DNA from: Micromonospora olivasterospora
Lineage (GTDB): Bacteria > Actinomycetota > Actinomycetes > Mycobacteriales > Micromonosporaceae
Direction: 5' to 3'
Length of the DNA stretch: 64,000 nucleotides
Assembly (NCBI RefSeq): GCF_007830265.1
Contig: NZ_VLKE01000001.1
Coordinates: forward strand, 1,798,001-1,862,000
Shown here: one piece after another, positions 7,274-16,909 of the stretch
Layout: each line of letters begins with the position of its first letter
How positions within the stretch are numbered: the stretch's first letter is position 1
The notes under the pieces: model-generated
What the model saw: the letters and a program-made list of their open reading frames with translations, nothing else
Told to the model about the DNA's origin: nothing
Databases searched by the model: none
Position numbers and translations under genes: made by a program

Positions 7274-8608
7274 GTGCGCCGGTTTCTTCGTCATCCCGTG
7301 CGGCTGGTGCCGTTCGGCTTCCTGGCGGCGATCCTGCTCGGCACCGGCCTGCTCATGCTGCCGGCCGCGACGAGCACGCACCGGTTCACCCCGCTGTCCA
7401 CCGCCCTGTTCACGGCGACGTCGGCGGTCTCGGTGACCGGCATGGCGATCAACGACACCCCGAACTACTGGAACGGCTTCGGGCTGGTGATGATCACCGT
7501 GCTCACCCAGGTCGGCGGCCTGGGCATCCTCACCGGCGCCGCCCTGGTCGGCCTGGCGGTGTCCCGCCGGCTGGGCCTGCGCAACCGGCTGCTGGTGCAG
7601 GCGGAGACCGTCGAGTTCGGCATCGGCGACGTCGGCTGGCTGCTGGTCCGGATCGCGGGCACCGTACTGGCCTGCGAGGCGGTGATGACGGCGATCCTCA
7701 CCGGGCGGCTCTGGTGGACGTACGACTACCCGCCCGGGCGCGCGCTCTGGTACGGCGTGTTCCACGCCGTGCAGGCGTTCAACAACGGCGGCTTCGCCCT
7801 CTACTCCGACGGGCTGCGCGGCTTCGCGCGGGACCCCTGGATCTCGCTGCCGCTGGCGCTGGGCGCGATCGTCGGCGGCCTGGGCTTCCCGGCGCTGTTC
7901 GAGGCGGTACGCCGGTGGCGGCGGCCGGGCACGTGGCAGATCGCCACCAAGCTGACCGTCTGGGGCACCGTGGTACTGCTGGGGGCCGGATTCGTCTACC
8001 TGCTGTTCGCCGAGTGGGGCAACCCGCGCACCCTCGGCACGTACGACGTGGCCGGGACAGCGCTGGCCGCGTTCGCCCAGGTCGCGCTGAGCCGGACGGG
8101 CGGCTTCGACGTGATCGGCGTGGCGCAACTGAGCCAGGTGAGCTACCTGCTGCTCATCGTGCTGATGTTCATCGGGGGTGGCTCAGCCAGCACGGCCGGC
8201 GGGATCAAGGTCTCGACGTTCTTCCTGCTCGCCTTCGTGATGTGGGCCGAGCTGCGCGGCGAGCCGGACGTCACGGTGGGCCGGCGCCGGGTCGCCGAGT
8301 CCAGCCAGCGCCAGGCGCTGACCGTGGCGCTGCTCAGCGTGGCGCTGGTCGCCACCGGCACGCTCGGGGTCGTCCTGCTCACCCCCGGAGTGCGCTACTA
8401 CCAGGCGCTCTTCGAGGTGACCTCGGCGTTCAGCACCACCGGGCTGACGATCGGGCTCGTCCAGCAACTGCCCGAGCCCGGCGTGTACCTGATGACCCTC
8501 CTGATGTACATCGGCCGGGTCGGGCCGCTCACCCTCGGGTCGGCGATCGCGTTGAACACCCGGCGACGGCTGTACCGCTACCCGAAGGAGCAACCCATTG
8601 TCGGCTAG
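7274..8608 (+). CDS. TrkH/KtrB-family potassium uptake channel subunit
   Basis: 444 residues from GTG 7274, preceded by AAAAGGAAG at 7257-7266. There are about ten hydrophobic segments with four pore-loop motifs (for example TATSAVSVTGM, NNGGFALY, ALSRTGGFDVI, TSAFSTTGLTIG), typical of the TrkH/KtrB/HKT family. A GGGSASTAGGIK segment (about 8175-8210) is the family's gating-loop region. It moves potassium across the membrane with the RCK regulator encoded directly downstream. The genes overlap by 11 nt, so translational coupling is likely. Confidence 0.93.
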   Translation: MRRFLRHPVRLVPFGFLAAILLGTGLLMLPAATSTHRFTPLSTALFTATSAVSVTGMAINDTPNYWNGFGLVMITVLTQVGGLGILTGAALVGLAVSRRLGLRNRLLVQAETVEFGIGDVGWLLVRIAGTVLACEAVMTAILTGRLWWTYDYPPGRALWYGVFHAVQAFNNGGFALYSDGLRGFARDPWISLPLALGAIVGGLGFPALFEAVRRWRRPGTWQIATKLTVWGTVVLLGAGFVYLLFAEWGNPRTLGTYDVAGTALAAFAQVALSRTGGFDVIGVAQLSQVSYLLLIVLMFIGGGSASTAGGIKVSTFFLLAFVMWAELRGEPDVTVGRRRVAESSQRQALTVALLSVALVATGTLGVVLLTPGVRYYQALFEVTSAFSTTGLTIGLVQQLPEPGVYLMTLLMYIGRVGPLTLGSAIALNTRRRLYRYPKEQPIVG

Positions 8609-9266
8609 GCGCGGAAGCGATAACGGGATCGTGGTGATCGGGCTCGGCCGTTTCGGCTCCCACCTGGCGGGGTCGCTGATCCACCTCGGCCACGAGGTGC
8701 TGGGCATGGACCGCGACGCCGAGCGCGTGCAGCGGTGGTCGTCCCGGCTCGACCGGGTGGCCCAGACGGACCCCACCGAGGAGGGGGCGCTGCGCCAGCT
8801 CGGGGTGGCCGACTTCCCGCGGGCGGTGGTCGCCATCGGCGCCTCGGTCGAGGCGAGCGTACTGACCGTGCTGGCCCTGGCCGAGCTGGGCCTGCCGCAG
8901 ATCTGGGCGCGGGCGACCTCGGAGAAGCACGCGAAGATCCTGGACTCCGTCGGCGCCCATCACGTGATCTTTCCCGAGGCGGAGACGGGCGAACGGGTGG
9001 CGCACCTGATCGTCAGCAAGATGCTGGACTTCATCGAGTTCGGCGACGACTTCGCCATCGCCAAGGTACGGGTGCCGCCGCCCCTGGTCGGGCGGTCGCT
9101 GCGCGACCTGGCGCCGGCCGACCGCTTCGGGGTGCAGGTGGTGGGGGCGAAGCTGCCCGGCGAGCGGTTCCGGTACGCGGGCCCGGACATGGTGCTCGCC
9201 GACGGGAGCGTGCTGATCGTGGAGGGGAGCATCGCCCAGGTGCAGCGCTTCGCGGCGCTGGCCTGA
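8598..9266 (+). CDS. TrkA/KtrA-family potassium channel regulator (RCK_N + RCK_C)
   Basis: 222 residues. The TTG start at 8598 is supported by AAGGAG at 8585-8590 inside the end of trkH. The N-terminal Rossmann domain has VVIGLGRFGSHLA (nucleotide-binding GxGxxG) and an acidic end of the second strand (MDRD). An RCK_C/TrkA-C domain starts near residue 140 (VRVPPPLVGRSL). It gates the adjacent TrkH protein in response to bound nucleotide. This is a two-gene operon. Confidence 0.92.
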   Translation: MSARRGSDNGIVVIGLGRFGSHLAGSLIHLGHEVLGMDRDAERVQRWSSRLDRVAQTDPTEEGALRQLGVADFPRAVVAIGASVEASVLTVLALAELGLPQIWARATSEKHAKILDSVGAHHVIFPEAETGERVAHLIVSKMLDFIEFGDDFAIAKVRVPPPLVGRSLRDLAPADRFGVQVVGAKLPGERFRYAGPDMVLADGSVLIVEGSIAQVQRFAALA

Positions 9267-9319
9267 GCCGAACCGAGCCAGCCCGAGCCGAACCGAGCCA
9301 GCCCGAGCCGAACTGAGCC
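9267..9319. repeat. 20-bp tandem repeat, about 2.6 copies
   Basis: The unit GCCGAACCGAGCCAGCCCGA occurs at 9267-9286 and 9287-9306 exactly, with a partial third copy at 9307-9319. It fills the space between the convergent ends of trkA and the Ser/Thr kinase gene. It begins immediately after the trkA stop codon. Confidence 0.85.
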
Positions 9320-9372
9320 CGGTCAGTCGCGCTTGTGCTTGCCCTTACCCTTGCCGGCCTCCTTTCCTTTCG

Positions 9373-11019
9373 TCACTGTGCTTTTCCCTTGTCACCGCCA
9401 CCGGATCCCTTACCCTTCCCGGACTTGCCCGACTTGCCTGACTTGGCCTCGCCGTTCGACCCGCCCTTGCCGGCGGAGCCGCCGGCCTTCACGGTGGTGG
9501 TCTTCTTCGGGGCGGGTGCCGGCGGGGCCTTGGCGGGCGGCGGAGCGGTCGTCGGCATCGAGCCGGCCACCCCGGAGACCTGCACCCCGCAGGTGGCGCC
9601 GCCGAGGCGGAACTCCACCGGCAGCGGGTTCGCGCCCGTGTACGTGCCGGTCAGCGCGACCTTCTGGGACGCGCCGGGCGCCAGCGCGCCCGGCTGGGCG
9701 GCCGGTCGCACCTCGACGGTGCGGCCCTGCTGGCGTACCGCCGGGTCGGCCTTCGTGACGGTCTGCCGGCCGGGGAAGGTGAAGCTCATCGTCCAGTCGC
9801 GCAGCTCCCGGTCGCCGGTGTTGGTCAGGGTCAGCTCGGCGGTGAAGTCCTTGCCGGAGTCCCTGCGCAGCGCGTAGTCCACCGCGCACGGGGCCGGTTC
9901 CGGCAGCCCGATCCGGGCCTCGACGGGCCGCTCCACCCCGCCGCTGGCCGGGCTGCGGGAGGTCACGCCCCACATCGCCGCAGTCACCGCGACCAGGCCG
10001 GCCGCCGCCATGCCCGCCTCGACGGTGCGTCGCCGGGTCACCCGCCGGCCCCGGGTACGGCCGGAGAACGGCAGCGCGTCGGTGTCCGACGACCAGGGCA
10101 GGATCGTGGTGCCGGCGTTGGCCAGGACGGCCGGATCGAGCGTGTGCGGGCCCGGGGCCGGCGACACCGGCATGATCGCGAGTATCCCGGCGGCCTCGGC
10201 GAGGGTACGGGCCACCTCGGCGGTGACGGGGCGGTCCTCGGGCCGCTTGGCCAGGCAGCGGCGGACCAACCCGGCGATCTCGCCGGGGAGCCCCGGCACC
10301 TCGGGCATCGGCTCGGGGTCGTTGTACATGTGCGCGCGGAGCATCTGGGTGGTGGTGCTGGCCTGCCAGGGCAGCCGCCCGACGAGCATCCGGTACAGCA
10401 GCAGGCCGACGGCGTACACGTCGGTGGCGGGGCTGACCTGGCCGTTGTCCAGCCGCTCGGGGGCCAGGTACGCGGGCGTGCCGAGCAGCGCCCCGTCCGG
10501 GCCCTTCTCGCTCTCCCCCGCCAGCGCCGAGATGCCGAAGTCGACCACCTTCACGCCGGTCGACGTGAGCATGACGTTGCCCGGGGTCACGTCCCGGTGC
10601 ACGACGCCCCGGGCGTGCGCGGTGGCCAGCGCCGAGGCCACCTCGGCGCCGATCGTCACCGCCTCCCGCCACGGCAGCGTCCCGCCCCTGCCCAGCCGGG
10701 CGCTCAGCGAGCCGCCGTCGAGCAGCTCCATGACGACGTACGGCACGGTCAGCCCGCCCTGCTCGGACTCGCCGTAGTCGTACACGTTGGTGATGTTGGG
10801 GTGGCACAGCCGCGCCGCGGCCTGCGCCTCGATCCGGATCCGGTGCCGGAACGCCTTGTCGCTGGCCAGCCGGGAGGCGAGCACCTTCACCGCCACCTGC
10901 CGGCCGAGCACCTCGTCGTACCCCCGCCACACGACGGACATGCCGCCCGCGCCCAGCTGCTCGATAAGCCGGTACCGCTCACCGAGCAGTTGCGTGTCCT
11001 TACCCACCCCACCGCCCAT
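9373..11019 (-). CDS. Receptor Ser/Thr protein kinase with CBM2-like extracellular domain; probable frameshift in Lys-rich tail
   Basis: 548 residues. The kinase domain (about 15-275) has GAGGMSVV, Lys45 (VAVKVL), HRD with Asp143, Asn148, DFG (160-162) and APE-like LAPERL. The catalytic-loop lysine of HRDxKxxN is Thr (HRDVTPGN). One membrane helix is at about 333-353. Outside lies a beta domain (377-481) bounded by C378 and C477 with a Trp in DWTMSF, like family 2 carbohydrate-binding modules. A Lys/Gly/Ser tail follows. The tail ends at a TGA at 9373. In another frame it continues as a similar Lys-rich stretch (KGKHKRD) to a stop at 9323, which would be restored by one extra A in the AAAA run near 9388. 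Expected role: sensing a wall or polysaccharide ligand and phosphorylating cytoplasmic targets. Confidence 0.88.
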   Translation of the reverse strand: MGGGVGKDTQLLGERYRLIEQLGAGGMSVVWRGYDEVLGRQVAVKVLASRLASDKAFRHRIRIEAQAAARLCHPNITNVYDYGESEQGGLTVPYVVMELLDGGSLSARLGRGGTLPWREAVTIGAEVASALATAHARGVVHRDVTPGNVMLTSTGVKVVDFGISALAGESEKGPDGALLGTPAYLAPERLDNGQVSPATDVYAVGLLLYRMLVGRLPWQASTTTQMLRAHMYNDPEPMPEVPGLPGEIAGLVRRCLAKRPEDRPVTAEVARTLAEAAGILAIMPVSPAPGPHTLDPAVLANAGTTILPWSSDTDALPFSGRTRGRRVTRRRTVEAGMAAAGLVAVTAAMWGVTSRSPASGGVERPVEARIGLPEPAPCAVDYALRRDSGKDFTAELTLTNTGDRELRDWTMSFTFPGRQTVTKADPAVRQQGRTVEVRPAAQPGALAPGASQKVALTGTYTGANPLPVEFRLGGATCGVQVSGVAGSMPTTAPPPAKAPPAPAPKKTTTVKAGGSAGKGGSNGEAKSGKSGKSGKGKGSGGGDKGKAQ

Positions 11020-11090
11020 GGTCGGAGTTGTTGCCCGGGCCGCCCGTTCCTACACCTCGGCGGTCAGAATCGGTCAGTGAAGTCACCCGT

Positions 11091-12635
11091 TCAGGCGGTG
11101 GCGAGCAGCTGGTCCACCGGGGCGTAGTCGTCGGTGAGCACCAGCGCGTCCCCGACGAAGGCGGCCAGCGCGTCCCCGGAGAGCAGGGCGGCCGGCTCGG
11201 GCAGCGCCACCACCCGCTGCCCCAGCGCCTCCAGCGGCAGCGGCGCGTCGGAGGCGACGACGAGGAAGTTGGCCCCCCGCTCGCCCGCGATGGCGGCCGG
11301 CGGCGCGACCAGCGCGACGTGCCGGAACGCGGCGGCGACGGTGGCCAGCTCGCTGCGGACGAACCGGCCGGGCGGGTAGTCGATGACGTTCTGCACGTAC
11401 GTCCCGCCGGGGCGGAGCACCCGGTTGATCTCGGCGGCCATCTCCCGCGTCGCCAGGTGCCAGGGCACCACGAGGTGCCCGAAGGCGTCCCCGACCACCA
11501 GGTCACGGCTGTCGGTGGCCTCCTCGCCGAGCAGCACCCGGGCGTCGCCGACGACCGCCCGCAGCTCCGGCCCGGTGCGCACGCCCAGCTCCCGGCGGTC
11601 CAGTTCGACAAGCCCGCCGTCGATCTCGAAGACCAGGTTGTCGGTGCCGGGCCGGGTGGCGGTCAGGTACCGGGGCATCGTGAAGCCGCCGCCGCCCAGG
11701 TGCACGGCGTCCAGCCGCCGCCCGGCCGGGGCGGCCACGTCGGCCGCCGCGCCGATCCACTGCGTGTACGCGTACTCCAGGTGGGTCGGGTCCGCCAGGT
11801 CCACGTACGAGTGCTGGGCGGAGTTCAGCAGCAGCCTCCGCCCGCTCGGCCGGTCGGGGTCGGCCTCGACGCGCGCGCAGTGGTACGCCGTCTCCACGTC
11901 GCACGGGTTCGGGGCGAGGATGGCCAGCCCCGTCCCGGCCATGCCGAGCACGGCGAGGGCGGCCCGGGTCCGGGCCGGGCCGGGCCGCCCCCGCCGGGGC
12001 AGGTACGCACCCAGCGCCACCCCGGTGACGACGAGCAGTGCCGCCACGGCGAGCACGATGGCGCTGCTGGGCAGCGCCGCGACCAGCACGAACCCGGTCA
12101 GCAGGGTGGCCGTGATGCCGCCGAGGGTGCCGATCCCGGAGAGCCGGCCGACCACCTGCCCGGTGCGGCGCAGGTCGGCGAGCTGGAGCTTCACCACCAG
12201 CGGGGTGACCGCCGCGAGCAGCGCCGCCGGCACGAACACGGCGAGCGCGGTGAGCAGCAGCACGGCGCTGGCCGCCCCGCCACGCAGCACCTCGCCGGCG
12301 TACCGGACGACCGGAAGGGTGACCGCGGTGGCGATGCCGGCGAGCACCAGCACGGGCGCGATCAGGGTACGCGGGTCCCGCCGGTCGGCCAGCCAGCCGC
12401 CGGTCCACGCCCCGTACGCGATGGCCGCGAGGGCGATGCCGATGACCGAGCTGGTCACCTGGAGGGTGACCCCGACGTACGGGCCGACGAGGCGCAGCGA
12501 GACGGTCTCCAGCACCAGCACCGCACCGCTGGAGAGGAAGACCAGGAACGCGGCGAGCCCGTTGGGCAACGCGCGGACGGGCGGCGGCGCGGGCCGCGGC
12601 GACTCGGTAGCGATGTCGGGCGATGAGCTGCTCAC
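11091..12635 (-). CDS. Membrane-fused spermidine-synthase-like protein
   Basis: 514 residues. The N-terminal half has about eight hydrophobic helices (GLAAFLVFLSSGAVLVLETV to LGAYLPRR). The C-terminal half (from about 235) is a Rossmann methyltransferase-like domain of the polyamine synthase family: AVHLGGGGFTMPRYL, VFEIDGGLV, GDARVLL, DLVVGDAFG and LRPGGTYVQNV. Such fused proteins are common in actinobacteria. Their substrate is not established, so spermidine synthesis should not be assumed. It has its own unit, 71 bp downstream of the kinase gene start on the same strand. Confidence 0.85.
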   Translation of the reverse strand: MSSSSPDIATESPRPAPPPVRALPNGLAAFLVFLSSGAVLVLETVSLRLVGPYVGVTLQVTSSVIGIALAAIAYGAWTGGWLADRRDPRTLIAPVLVLAGIATAVTLPVVRYAGEVLRGGAASAVLLLTALAVFVPAALLAAVTPLVVKLQLADLRRTGQVVGRLSGIGTLGGITATLLTGFVLVAALPSSAIVLAVAALLVVTGVALGAYLPRRGRPGPARTRAALAVLGMAGTGLAILAPNPCDVETAYHCARVEADPDRPSGRRLLLNSAQHSYVDLADPTHLEYAYTQWIGAAADVAAPAGRRLDAVHLGGGGFTMPRYLTATRPGTDNLVFEIDGGLVELDRRELGVRTGPELRAVVGDARVLLGEEATDSRDLVVGDAFGHLVVPWHLATREMAAEINRVLRPGGTYVQNVIDYPPGRFVRSELATVAAAFRHVALVAPPAAIAGERGANFLVVASDAPLPLEALGQRVVALPEPAALLSGDALAAFVGDALVLTDDYAPVDQLLATA

Positions 12636-12671
12636 CGACGCGATGGTACGCAGCGGACCGGGCCGGCCGGG

Positions 12672-13685
12672 TCAGTACATCGAGAGGTGAACGTGGTTCG
12701 TGTGGTCGGCGGCCGGGCTGCCGCTGCCGCTGTACGCCCGCCAACCGGTGTTCGGCATCCAGATCTGCCGATACCAGATCACGTAGAGCACCCCGAGCCG
12801 GCTGGCGTTGTTCTTGAAGTAGTTCGCCAGGCTGTCGCCGTACGCCTTGTCCCCGCCCGTCGCCGTCTCGTCCTTGAAGCCGTTGGTGGCGGCGGAGAAG
12901 TCGCAGGCCCGGCCCTTGGGATGCTCGCCGCTGCCGCCGCTGCGGTAGCAGGAGACGTACCGCTTGTAACCGGCGGCCTTGGCCTGCTGGAGCGCGTGCA
13001 GGGTACGGGGGGTGATGCAGCCGGAGGTGGTGGGGTCGTTCACCGAGCAGGACTCGGACGGCCAGGACCCGTCGGAGTTGCGCGGGGCCGGCCGGGCCGA
13101 GGCGGAGCCGCCGCTGAACCCGGAGCCGGCGCCGGAGCTGACGGCGGCGAGCGCCTTCTCGGCGTCCCGCTTCTTCTTGGCCAGCACCGCGAGCTGCTTC
13201 TGCTGCTCGCGGACCTCGATGTCAATGGCGATCTTGGCCTGGCTGGCCTCGGTCCGGGCATCGGTCAGCTCGCGCAGCTTGCGGCCGTCCCGCTGGGCCA
13301 TCACGTCCAGCTCCGCGGCGCGGTGCAGGAACGCCTCCGGCGAGGCGCTCTGGATCAGCAGCGCCGGCACGCTCATCCGCCCCAGCCGGTACGACTGCGC
13401 GGCAACCTCGCCGACCTGCGCGGTCAGCCCCACCAGCCGCTCCTCGACCGTCTTCAGCTGGCCGGCCAGCGTCTGCTGCCGGCGCTTGGAGTTGTCGAGC
13501 TTCGCCTTGGCCTCGATGTGCCCCTTGGCGGCGGCCTCCAGCGCCTCGCGGAGCTGCTTGCTGCCGCCCTCGTTGGGCTCGGCGGAGGCGGGCGCCGCCG
13601 CGAGGCCGAGCACCAGCGCCACGGCGACGAGCAGCGCGGTCAGCGGCCGGGCGCCGAGCCGCCGGATGAGGCTGATCCTGGACAC
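12672..13685 (-). CDS. Secreted coiled-coil protein with C-terminal M15-like peptidase fold
   Basis: 337 residues from GTG 13685, preceded by GGAGGG at about 13694-13699. A signal peptide (RRLGARPLTALLVAVALVLG, mature after ASAEP) leads into a long charged coiled coil (about 40-185, KQLREALEAAAKGHIEAKAKL region). A Gly/Ser linker and a C-terminal domain (about 225-337) follow. The C-terminal domain has HPKGRACDFS and TNHVHLSMY, the His-Asp and His-x-His pattern of M15/VanY-like metal sites. Family knowledge: such proteins act on or organise peptidoglycan. Whether this domain is catalytic is unknown. An in-frame ATG-like extension upstream (to 13850) lacks a signal peptide at its N-terminus and was not chosen. 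Confidence 0.82.
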   Translation of the reverse strand: MSRISLIRRLGARPLTALLVAVALVLGLAAAPASAEPNEGGSKQLREALEAAAKGHIEAKAKLDNSKRRQQTLAGQLKTVEERLVGLTAQVGEVAAQSYRLGRMSVPALLIQSASPEAFLHRAAELDVMAQRDGRKLRELTDARTEASQAKIAIDIEVREQQKQLAVLAKKKRDAEKALAAVSSGAGSGFSGGSASARPAPRNSDGSWPSESCSVNDPTTSGCITPRTLHALQQAKAAGYKRYVSCYRSGGSGEHPKGRACDFSAATNGFKDETATGGDKAYGDSLANYFKNNASRLGVLYVIWYRQIWMPNTGWRAYSGSGSPAADHTNHVHLSMY

Positions 13686-13889
13686 TCCTGCGGTCCCTCC
13701 CCTCGGCCCCCGGCCCCGATCGTCCATGGCACGGCGGCGTCCCCGCCGGCGCCGGACGGCGGCCTGCTGGCGGAGACCGCCGGTCAGGATACCGGACGGA
13801 ATGCTAGCCGCCATGCCCCGTGACCCGGCGCGACGCTGACATCGACGCACAGTCGCCAGCCGGTCGGGTCAGCCGCCGCCCGCCCTTCG

Positions 13890-14699
13890 TCAGGTCGTCA
13901 ACAGCGCCTCGTGGACCTCGGCCCAGACCCGCTCGTTCGCCGCGACCAGCAGCCCGTCGCCCTCCTCGGCGGGGTGGTACTCCCCGCCGTCGAACCGCCG
14001 GGCCACCCCGCCCGCCTCGCGGACCAGCAGCACCCCGGGGGCGTGGTCCCAGGGCAGGGTGTGCCAGAACAGCAGGAACTGCTGGTCGCCGGCCAGCAGG
14101 TCCAGGTACTCCCGGCCGGCGCAGTGCTGCCCCGCGAGCAGCTCGCCGATCCGCCTTCCGCCGGCCTCGGCGGCCCGGCGGGCCGCGGGCGGCAGGAACC
14201 GGGTCATCGCGGTGCCGCGCAGCTCGCCCAGCGGCGGCACCCGGTCACCTGTCCGCACCGGCCGGCCGGCCAGCAGCGCGCCCTCCCCCACGCGCCCGAC
14301 GCCCAGCGTCTCCGCCAGCGGGTCGAGCACCCACCCCGCGACCGGCTCGCCCTCGGTGAGCAGCGCGACCATCAGCACGAACGGCCGCCGTCCGGCGGCG
14401 AAGTTGGCGGTGCCGTCGACCGGGTCCACCACCCACACGTCCCCGGTCCCGCGCAGGTGGCGCAGCAGGCCCGGGTCCTGCGCGACCGCCTCCTCGCCGA
14501 CCACCACCGAGCCGGGGCGCAGCCGCCGCAGCCCGGCGCCGATCAGCTCCTCGGCCCGCCGGTCCGCGACGGTGACCAGGTCGCCCGGCCCCTTCTCGGC
14601 GACGTCGGCGTCGTCCAGCCGGCGGAACAGCGGCAGCACCGCCTCGGCCGCGGCCCGGTGCAGCAGCTCGGCAACGTCGTCCAGCAGGGTGTCAGGCAC
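13890..14699 (-). CDS. Inositol monophosphatase-family phosphatase
   Basis: 269 residues from GTG 14699. The metal-site motifs of the IMPase/FBPase superfamily are all present: GEEAV near 68-72, DPVDGTANF near 95-103 and WDHAPGVLL near 219-227. It removes phosphate from a small sugar or inositol phosphate in the cytoplasm. Histidinol-phosphatase activity cannot be excluded. Its start overlaps the preceding receiver gene by 8 nt, so it is the last gene of a four-gene signalling operon. That is an unusual setting for this enzyme. Confidence 0.87.
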   Translation of the reverse strand: MPDTLLDDVAELLHRAAAEAVLPLFRRLDDADVAEKGPGDLVTVADRRAEELIGAGLRRLRPGSVVVGEEAVAQDPGLLRHLRGTGDVWVVDPVDGTANFAAGRRPFVLMVALLTEGEPVAGWVLDPLAETLGVGRVGEGALLAGRPVRTGDRVPPLGELRGTAMTRFLPPAARRAAEAGGRRIGELLAGQHCAGREYLDLLAGDQQFLLFWHTLPWDHAPGVLLVREAGGVARRFDGGEYHPAEEGDGLLVAANERVWAEVHEALLTT

Positions 14700-15144
14700 G
14701 CGGCGGCAGCTTCACCACGCTGACGAAGAACTCGTCGATCTGCCGGACCACCGAGATGAACTGCTCGAAGTCGACCGGCTTGGTGACGTACGCGTTCGCG
14801 TGCAACTGGTAGCTGCGCAGGATGTCCTCGTCGGCCCGGGACGTGGTGAGCACCACCACGGGGATGCGGCAGAGCTCCTCGTCCTCCTTGATCTCCGCCA
14901 GCACCTCCCGGCCGTCCCGGCGGGGCAGGTTCAGGTCGAGCAGGATCAGGTCGGGCAGGACGGCATCCGCGTACCGGCCCTCCCGGCGCAGGTACGCCAG
15001 CGCCTCGGCACCGTCGGAGACGACGGTCAGCCGGTTGCGGAGCTTGTGCTCCTCGAACGCCTCCTGGGTCATCAGGACGTCGCCCGGGTCGTCCTCCACC
15101 AGCAGGACCTCGATCGGGCTCCTGCCGTCCGCCGGCGAGGTCAT
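14692..15144 (-). CDS. Stand-alone response regulator receiver (Rcp1-like)
   Basis: 150 residues, a single receiver domain with no output domain. Acidic pocket VEDDPGD (17-22), phosphoacceptor Asp70 in LILLDLNLP, Thr100 (VVLTTS) and Lys122 (VTKPVD). The insertion before Asp70 and the [13 protein letters not shown] segment are typical of Rcp1-like receivers paired with phytochrome-type or CHASE3 histidine kinases. It probably accepts phosphate from the kinase encoded 13 bp upstream. Confidence 0.9.
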   Translation of the reverse strand: MTSPADGRSPIEVLLVEDDPGDVLMTQEAFEEHKLRNRLTVVSDGAEALAYLRREGRYADAVLPDLILLDLNLPRRDGREVLAEIKEDEELCRIPVVVLTTSRADEDILRSYQLHANAYVTKPVDFEQFISVVRQIDEFFVSVVKLPPRA

Positions 15145-15157
15145 GCCACCGTCTCCT

Positions 15158-16909
15158 TCACGTCACCCGCGCTGTCGCTGTCCGGGGACCCGTCGGCCCC
15201 CTCCTCCGCCCGGGCCCGGCCTGCCGGGGCGGCTCGGCCCCGGTCGCGCCGTCCCCGGTCGGCTCCGTACCGTCGCCCGGCTCGTGATCCGCCGCTTCCT
15301 CGGCCGCCCGTGCCGCTGCCTCCGCCGCCTCGACATCCTCGGGCAGGGCCGGCAGGGTGAACCGGATCGTGGTGCCCTCGATGGTCTCGGTGTCCACCCA
15401 GACCCGGCCGTCGTGGTACTCGACGATCTTCTTGGCGATCGCCAGGCCGATGCCGGTGCCCGGGTACGCGTCCTTGGAGTGCAGCCGCTGGAAGATCACG
15501 AAGATCTTGTCGGCGAACTCCGGCTCGATCCCGATGCCGTTGTCCCGGCAGCTGATCTCCCACTCGTCGCCGACCAGCCGGGCGGAGACGTGCACCCGGG
15601 GCGGGACGTCGGCGCGGCGGAACTTGACCGAGTTGCTGACCAGGTTGGCCAGCAGGTTGGTCAGCAGCGGCTCCTCGCCGCGGATCACCGGCAGTTCGTC
15701 CCAGGTCAGCTCGGCGTCGGCGTACTGCCGGGCGGACTCGGTCTGGCCGGCCACGTCGCCCATCACCCGATTCAGGTCGACCTCGGTGAACCCGGTGGTG
15801 AGCCGGCCGATCCGGGAGAACGCCAGCAGGTCGTTGATCAGGCGCTGCATCCGCTGCGCACCGTCCACGGCGAAGGCGATGTACTGGTCGGCCCGCTCGT
15901 CGAGCCGCCCCGCGTACCGGCGCTGGAGCAGCTGGCAGAAGCTGGCCACCTTGCGCAGCGGTTCCTGGAGGTCGTGCGAGGCGACGTACGCGAACTGCTC
16001 CAGGTCCCGGTTGGAGCGGGTCAGCTCCTCGGCCTGCTTCTGGAGCTGGCCGTTGACCCACTCGATGCTTTCCCGGGCCTCGCGGACCTCGGTCAGGTCC
16101 TTGGCGATCTTCTGGCGCATCGCGTCCACGTCGCCGGCGAGCTGCTGGAGCTCCGGTGGGCCGGCCCCGGTGATCCGGTGCTGGTAGTCGCCCTCGGCGA
16201 CCTCGCGGACCTGCTCGGCGAGGCGGGTGAGCGGCCGCACCACGATCCGGTCCAGCGAGACCAGCAGCACCCCGCCGGCGACCACCACCACCAGCGCCGC
16301 CACGATCAGCAGCACCACCAGCAGGGTGCTCGTGCGGTAGATGGCGGCGGCGCCCTTGTCCCGCTCGTCGAGGATGCCCTCCTGGAGGTCGGCCAGCGAC
16401 CCGCGGATCGCCTCGAAGCGCTTGGCGGTCTCGTCGGTGATCAGCGCCCGCCCCGCCCCCGTGCCGTCCTCGGCGGTCGTCCGGATCACCGGCTCGGCGA
16501 CCGTGGCGCGCCACTGCGCCGCCTGGGCCCTGACCGTGTCGAGCTTCGGAACCAGGGCCGGGTACGCGCTGATCAGGCCGCCCATCGACCGGTACAGCGC
16601 CTGCTCCCGCGCGCTGCCCTGGGTGTACGGCTCCAGCTCCCGCTGGTCGCCGGTCAGCGCGTACCCGCGGATCGCCGTCTCCTGGTCGACCAGCACGTTG
16701 AGCAGTTCCTGCGACTGATCGCGCAGCGGGCCCGTGCGGTCCAGCACTGCGTGGGTATGCTCCCGGTTCTGCGCCGCCACCGTGATCTCGGCCGCCACCA
16801 GGGCGCCGAGCAGCACGCTGACGACGGCCAGCAGCCTCACGACCCGGCGGCGCAGCGTCCAGTTGTCGGGCTGCGGCGTCACCGCCCACCGCCCCGGCTG
16901 AACGGTCAC
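15158..16909 (-). CDS. CHASE3-HAMP sensor histidine kinase
   Basis: 583 residues from GTG 16909. TM1 is at about 22-45. An extracytoplasmic helical CHASE3-like region follows (about 48-188, with [16 protein letters not shown]). TM2 is at about 195-217 and HAMP at about 218-270. HisKA has His312 in [11 protein letters not shown]. The ATPase has N box [14 protein letters not shown] (456-460) and GTGIGLA (484-490). A charged Ala/Glu/Pro/Arg tail of about 60 residues follows the ATPase and is unusual. It overlaps the PP2C gene upstream by 4 nt (GTGA). Likely phosphate donor to the adjacent stand-alone receiver. Confidence 0.92.
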   Translation of the reverse strand: MTVQPGRWAVTPQPDNWTLRRRVVRLLAVVSVLLGALVAAEITVAAQNREHTHAVLDRTGPLRDQSQELLNVLVDQETAIRGYALTGDQRELEPYTQGSAREQALYRSMGGLISAYPALVPKLDTVRAQAAQWRATVAEPVIRTTAEDGTGAGRALITDETAKRFEAIRGSLADLQEGILDERDKGAAAIYRTSTLLVVLLIVAALVVVVAGGVLLVSLDRIVVRPLTRLAEQVREVAEGDYQHRITGAGPPELQQLAGDVDAMRQKIAKDLTEVREARESIEWVNGQLQKQAEELTRSNRDLEQFAYVASHDLQEPLRKVASFCQLLQRRYAGRLDERADQYIAFAVDGAQRMQRLINDLLAFSRIGRLTTGFTEVDLNRVMGDVAGQTESARQYADAELTWDELPVIRGEEPLLTNLLANLVSNSVKFRRADVPPRVHVSARLVGDEWEISCRDNGIGIEPEFADKIFVIFQRLHSKDAYPGTGIGLAIAKKIVEYHDGRVWVDTETIEGTTIRFTLPALPEDVEAAEAAARAAEEAADHEPGDGTEPTGDGATGAEPPRQAGPGRRRGPTGPRTATARVT

